Positions 32,025 through 35,400 of a stretch of 35,400 nucleotides of DNA are shown here, in pieces; position 1 is the first letter of the stretch; each line of letters opens with the position of its first letter. The notes under the pieces are model-generated. The model was not told the DNA's origin and ran no database searches. It saw nothing but the letters and a program-made list of their open reading frames with translations. The position numbers and the translations under genes were made by a program. This DNA is from CAYPKW01 sp964411425 (GTDB taxonomy: Bacteria > Pseudomonadota > Alphaproteobacteria > Dongiales > Dongiaceae), in contig CAYPKW010000025.1 in NCBI GenBank assembly GCA_964411425.1, positions 1 through 35,400 on the forward strand. Direction: 5' to 3'.

Positions 32025-32237
32025 ATGGACGTGAAGCAGATATTCGGTATGGTCGCTTTCGTGGTCGGGGTAATTCTTCTGGCTGTTGCTTATCAATCCT
32101 CCAATGCCCCCGTTGATCAACTTTCGAACGCGTTGACCGGGCGCTACACTGACCAGACGATGTGGTACCTGATCCTTGGAATCGCGGCGGTCGTCGGCGG
32201 CGGGGCGATGATCATAGTCGGGAGACGAGCAAGCTAG
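32025..32237 (+). CDS. DUF3185 family small membrane protein
   Basis: The 70-residue protein has two membrane helices, IFGMVAFVVGVILLAVAYQ (about 6-24) and MWYLILGIAAVVGGGAMIIVG (about 46-66). Between them is the family's SNAPVDQLSNALTGRYTDQT loop (about 25-44). A GAGGAG site precedes the ATG. The family has no known function, and members often sit among stress-related small membrane proteins. It is followed 61 bases later by another tiny membrane protein. Confidence 0.8.
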   Translation: MDVKQIFGMVAFVVGVILLAVAYQSSNAPVDQLSNALTGRYTDQTMWYLILGIAAVVGGGAMIIVGRRAS

Positions 32238-32298
32238 GACCTCGAGGAGGGATGAATCGCTTCTCGGCAGCGGGTCCGGCTATCATGGGAGCGCGTCG

Positions 32299-32448
32299 AT
32301 GAGCCTTGGAACAATTCTGCTTGTCATCCTGGCCCTGGTCCTGATTGGTGCCTTGCCGACATGGCGTCACAGCAGCAGCTGGGGCTACTTGCCGAGCGCG
32401 GGTATCGGACTTCTTCTCCTGGTTGCCATTGTCCTGCTGACCGCATAG
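32299..32448 (+). CDS. DUF3309 family 49-aa membrane protein
   Basis: The short frame reads MSLGTILLVILALVLIGALP, then TWRHSSSWGYLPSAG, then IGLLLLVAIVLLTA, which is the DUF3309 pattern: two helices joined by a TWxHSxSWGYxPS loop. A GGGAG site lies about seven bases ahead of the ATG. It is probably co-transcribed with the DUF3185 gene. The function is unknown. Confidence 0.82.
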   Translation: MSLGTILLVILALVLIGALPTWRHSSSWGYLPSAGIGLLLLVAIVLLTA

Positions 32449-32469
32449 GCCACTCCGCGAACCAACGGC

Positions 32470-32675
32470 GGCTTTAAGGCCGTGGCGGCGGCCTCGTCCT
32501 TGGCGTGATGGCGCGGCCGGGCCGACAGCTTCCGGAAGTCCATGGCGCACAGCTCCCGGCTCAGCGTCTGGCGCGAGATCGAGACCCGGAACTCCCCCCA
32601 AATCCATTGCGCCAGATCGACCAGGCGCCAGCGCACCACGCCATGAACTGCCGGGATCGGACCCTCCTCCACGAT
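32470..32675 (-). mobile_element. IS630-type transposase remnant
   Basis: On the minus strand, about 68 codons match the inner part of IS630-family transposases: IVEEGPIPAVHGVVRWRLVDL, QTLSRELCAM and FRKLSARPRHHAKDEAA (quoted in parts). The start, the DDE catalytic part and the element ends are missing. It directly follows mmcB homology in the same reading frame, so it disrupts the mmcB 3' end. The left end near 32470 is where the family match stops. Confidence 0.75.
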
Positions 32676-33052
32676 CCGGTGCAGCGTCTCAGCCCGCCGC
32701 CGGCTGCCATTCAGCTTCCGGGCGGGGGCCGGGCGCAGTATCTCGCCGCCGTAGTCGGCCGCCACCATGAGGCCGCAGTCCGTCGGCAACAAGGCCAGCG
32801 GGAACGCCGCCGGCACGGCCAAGAAGAAGCGGTCGCAGTAGTCGAGGTATTCGGGCCATTTTCGGTCGGCGCGGTAGTCGGCAGCCGAAGTCTTGATCTC
32901 GACGATGGCGATGTGGCACCGGAATCGAGGCCGATCACGTCGGCCCGCCGCCCGTTGCCGAGCGGAAACTCGGTCAGCGTGCCGTAGCCGTGTTGGCCGA
33001 GCGCCCGGCACACGCCGCGCGCCAGCCTCGTCGCCGGGGTTCGCTCGTCCAT
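32676..33052 (-). pseudogene. mmcB: MmcB-like DNA repair protein, frameshifted and 3'-truncated
   Basis: MmcB is a small PD-(D/E)XK-type protein induced with the DNA damage response in alphaproteobacteria. The N-terminal part (from ATG 33050-33052) reads ARGVCRALGQHGYGTLTEF then GNGRRADVIGLD. Near 32915-32930 one base seems lost, and the family sequence continues in another frame: IAIVEIKTSAADYRADRKWPEY, DYCDRFFLAVPAAFPL, LLPTDCGLMVAADYGGEILRPAP. At about 32676 it changes into an IS630 remnant. It is probably not functional, unless the shift is a sequencing error. Confidence 0.82.
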
Positions 33053-33135
33053 GGTCACGGGCGGCCGAGGATAGCACGGGTACAAGGGCGGCGCGTCTGT
33101 GGTATCAAGCGCGAGCCAGCGAAAGGGAGACCGGG

Positions 33136-33813
33136 TTGCGGCTCATTCGGCGAATCCTGCGGTTCCTCTTCGCCGCTTTTTTCTCTTTCCTGCTTGCCTC
33201 GACCCTGCTGGTGGTGCTGTACGGTTTCGTGGCGCCACCGCTGACGCCGCTGATGGCGATCCGCCTGTTCCAGGGCGAGGGCCTCGAACGGGCCTGGCGC
33301 GACTACCGCCGCATCTCGCCGGAGCTGTTTCGCGCCGTGATCGCCGCCGAGGACACCGGCTTCTGCGCCCATCGCGGCTTCGACTGGCAGGCGATCGAGC
33401 AGGCGTGGCAGCGCTATCAGCGCGGCACTCTTCGCTTGCGCGGCGGCTCCACCATCAGCCAGCAGGCGGCTAAGAATCTCTACCTGTGGCCGGGGCGCAG
33501 CTTCCTCCGGAAGGGGCTGGAGGCGTATTTCACCGTCCTCCTGGAAGCCTTCCTCAGCAAGCGGCGCATCCTCGAGCTTTACGTCAACACGGCGGAATGG
33601 GGCCATGGCATCTACGGCGCCGAGGCGGCGGCCCGGGCCCATTTCGGCAAGCCGGCGGATGCGTTGAGCCGGCGCGAGGCGGCGCTGCTCGCCGCCGTGC
33701 TGCCCAACCCGCGGCGCTGGTCGGCCGAGAAGCCGACGAGTTACGTCCTCGGCCGCGCCTCCACCATCGGGGCCCGCATGCAGAGGGCGGGCGAGGGAGA
33801 CCCGTGCGGCTGA
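33136..33813 (+). CDS. mtgA: Monofunctional biosynthetic peptidoglycan transglycosylase
   Basis: MtgA polymerises glycan strands from lipid II at the cytoplasmic membrane. The 225-residue protein has one N-terminal membrane anchor (FLFAAFFSFLLASTLLVVLYGF, about 9-30). The GT51 core has the catalytic Glu in VIAAEDTGFCAHRGFDW (about 71-87), GGSTISQQAAKNLYLW (about 104-119), ILELYVNTAEWGHGIYGAE, and EAALLAAVLPNP. The start is TTG at 33136-33138, with AGGGAG upstream; the longer open frame ahead has no family match. No penicillin-binding domain follows, as expected. Confidence 0.92.
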   Translation: MRLIRRILRFLFAAFFSFLLASTLLVVLYGFVAPPLTPLMAIRLFQGEGLERAWRDYRRISPELFRAVIAAEDTGFCAHRGFDWQAIEQAWQRYQRGTLRLRGGSTISQQAAKNLYLWPGRSFLRKGLEAYFTVLLEAFLSKRRILELYVNTAEWGHGIYGAEAAARAHFGKPADALSRREAALLAAVLPNPRRWSAEKPTSYVLGRASTIGARMQRAGEGDPCG

Positions 33814-33976
33814 CAAGGGGTCGCATTCGCGCGGCATTCGGCCGGTATTTGTCGCGAAGACGCGGCCACCTCATGGCCGCCGCTTTAGGGAACCTTAAGG
33901 GGCTCCAGTGCATGCTGGGGCCACGTGGCGCCCCGGCGCCAGTCGCACGAGGGCCCGGCGCGTCCGGGTGCGGAGC

Positions 33977-34309
33977 ATGGGCGTGGTCAGCAGCGTGTTT
34001 CGTATATTCGGGCGCGGCGAGCGTCGGCAGGACGCGCGCATCCGCGTGCCTTCGATGCGCGTCGATATCGACGGCATCAAGTACCGCACGCGCGACTGGT
34101 CGATGAGCGGCTTTCGCATCGGCCATTGCCACATGCCGCTCAGGGCCGGCGACCGGGTCGCCGGCCGCCTGCGGCTGCCGGCCGCCAACGGCGAAGGCGA
34201 CTTCGTGGCCGAGGTCGTGTGGCTGTCGCCCGCCGGCGAAATTGGCCTCATGCTGAAGGAAGTGACGCCGCGCGTCCTCATTGCGATGGGCGCCCTCGCC
34301 GGACACTAG
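33977..34309 (+). CDS. PilZ-domain protein (possible c-di-GMP binder)
   Basis: The 110-residue protein has an N-terminal RGERRQDARIRVPS with closely set Arg, then YRTRDWSMSGFRI, which is the (D/N)xSxxG half of the PilZ signature. Strand-like segments VAGRLRLP and DFVAEVVWLSP follow, with GEIGLMLKE. These are the two c-di-GMP-contacting parts, but the Arg motif is not a perfect RxxxR at the usual spacing, so binding is uncertain. CGGAG precedes the ATG. It is convergent with the MORN gene. Confidence 0.78.
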   Translation: MGVVSSVFRIFGRGERRQDARIRVPSMRVDIDGIKYRTRDWSMSGFRIGHCHMPLRAGDRVAGRLRLPAANGEGDFVAEVVWLSPAGEIGLMLKEVTPRVLIAMGALAGH

Positions 34310-34385
34310 ACTCCTACGCAGCGGTAGTCCGGGCACCGGTAAGCCCATGGGCTTGCTCTTGTTTCGAAACTGATTTCCAACCGCC

Positions 34386-35258
34386 CTACTGCACGATCTC
34401 CCCGTTGACGAAGTTCCCGGTGTGGCTCTGGCCGTCGGCCCATATGTAGGTGCCGTATCCGTTGATTTGGTCGTCGGCCCACTCGCCTTCGTAGTAGTCG
34501 CCGTTCGCCTTCCAGAATTTGCCTTGGCCCTGTATCTTGTCGCTCGCCCACTGGACCTCGTAGCGGTCGCCGTTCGCCCACCACAACTTGCCTTGGCCCT
34601 GCCTATTGTCGCCGGCCCACTCGCCCTCGTAGCGGTCGCCGTTGGCAAACCGCAAGGTGCCGTGGCCCTGCTTGTTGTCGCTCGCCCACTCGCCCTCGTA
34701 GCGGCCGCCGTCGGCAGACCAGTAGGTGCCCTGGCCGTGGACCTTGTCATCGAGGAAGGCGCCCTCGTAGCGGCCGCCGTCGGAGTACACCGCGACGCCG
34801 AAGCCGGTCAGGACGCCGTCCTTGTACGTGCCGACGTGGCGTTTGCCGTTCTTGGTGGTGGACACCAATTGCCCCTGCTTCACCCCGTTCAACCAATTGA
34901 GCTCGAGCCGGTCGCCCTGGGCGTTCACCTAGACGCTGGGCCCGTGCCGCTCTCCGCCAACGTACTGCCCCTCCCAGCGGCTGCCGCCCTCGGTCACGTA
35001 CACGCCGGGGCCTTCCATCCGCCCCTCGACCCAGGTGCCCTCGTCGCGGCAGTTGGGCTCGCCCTCGGCGAACCACTCGAGCGCGCCCTTGCCCGACGCC
35101 TTGCCGCCGGCGCACTTGCCGGACCAGCGCACCGACTCGTTGGGCACGGGGTTCTGGTTCCACACCTGGCAGCCGTTCTTGTCGGCGATCCACTCCCCCG
35201 CCCAGGCCGCCGGAACGAACGCCCCCACCAGCGCCCCGGCGAGCGCCACGCGCAACAC
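34386..35258 (-). pseudogene. Exported MORN-repeat protein, interrupted by an in-frame amber codon
   Basis: A signal peptide (LRVALAGALVGAFVPAAWA) leads into a short Cys-containing region (GCQVWNQNPVP, SGKCAGGKASG, PNCRDEGTW). At least seven MORN-type repeats of the pattern GxGxxxxxxGxxYEGxW follow (for example GRYEGEWASDNKQGHGT, DRYEGEWAGDNRQGQGK). The GTG at 35256-35258 with AGGA ahead is the best start; a TTG at 35307-35309 would add 17 residues before the signal. TAG at 34929-34931 splits the frame after HGPSV, and the same frame goes on VNAQGDRLELNW to 34386. MORN proteins often bind membranes or organise envelopes. A GTG at 34926-34928 could restart the second part. Confidence 0.78.
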
Positions 35259-35400
35259 GATTCTCGTTCCTGTTGTCCTTTCTTCGGTGCCGGTTACCCG
35301 GCGTTTCAACCGACATTCCCCGGATGACCAAGGATCGGCGTGAATGTTACCATTTTGCCGGGGTACAAGGACTCCGGGGAATCCAGGCTAAGACTCCTAG

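Noticed and set aside
13551..35258. Genome-wide reading of TAG as an amino acid
   Set aside because: Intact genes end in TAG at the expected place (folC, divL, HPr, EIIA, polA), so TAG is a normal stop here.

Overview
This is a high-GC window that reads as a chromosomal stretch of an alphaproteobacterium, most likely Rhodospirillales-like. The evidence is gene content. There is an ahcY-divL-tsaE-amgK-murU-addB-addA run, and a ChvI/ChvG two-component system followed by a short HprK, RapZ, an EIIA-Man-type protein, HPr and enzyme I. A 100-base run of N (13182-13281) marks a scaffold gap, so this is a draft or metagenome assembly. No species can be named from the sequence alone.

Left end (1-3300) is an accessory patch. 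The 3' part of folC (to 458) is followed by about 2 kb of foreign-looking DNA of lower GC. That DNA holds two halves of a tRNA-Asn gene in permuted order (3' half first), a hairpin, and a minus-strand cluster: a 268-residue protein, a PIN-domain protein and two small genes joined by overlaps. A second, internally scrambled folC 3' copy (about 2495-3176) follows, which looks dead.

From 3370 to 12381, on the minus strand, lie trxA and an operon read tsaE > amgK > murU > addB > addA with 4-base start/stop overlaps at every junction: tRNA modification, cell-wall sugar recycling and double-strand break repair. The region 12382-14141 has no intact gene. It holds dispersed palindromic repeats, a tandem repeat of about 77 bp that contains the assembly gap, and a doubly broken BrnT/BrnA toxin-antitoxin pair between 39-bp direct repeats. 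A ferredoxin/flavodoxin-NADP reductase follows on the plus strand.

From 15165 to 25348, on the minus strand, come divL (a histidine-kinase-like cell-cycle regulator with Tyr in place of the phospho-acceptor His), ahcY, then the chvI > chvG > hprK > rapZ > EIIA > HPr > enzyme I series. The latter links envelope or acid sensing to the regulatory phosphotransferase system.

From 25499 to the end: a HugZ-like protein, a glycine-zipper lipoprotein, lemA with an M48 protease, polA, an orphan HicB-like antitoxin, a second glycine-zipper lipoprotein, two tiny membrane proteins (DUF3185, DUF3309), mmcB broken by a frameshift and fused to an IS630-type transposase remnant, mtgA, a PilZ protein, and a MORN-repeat protein cut by an in-frame amber codon. 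Several accessory genes are decaying (folC copy 2, brnT, brnA, mmcB, the MORN gene), while the housekeeping operons look intact.
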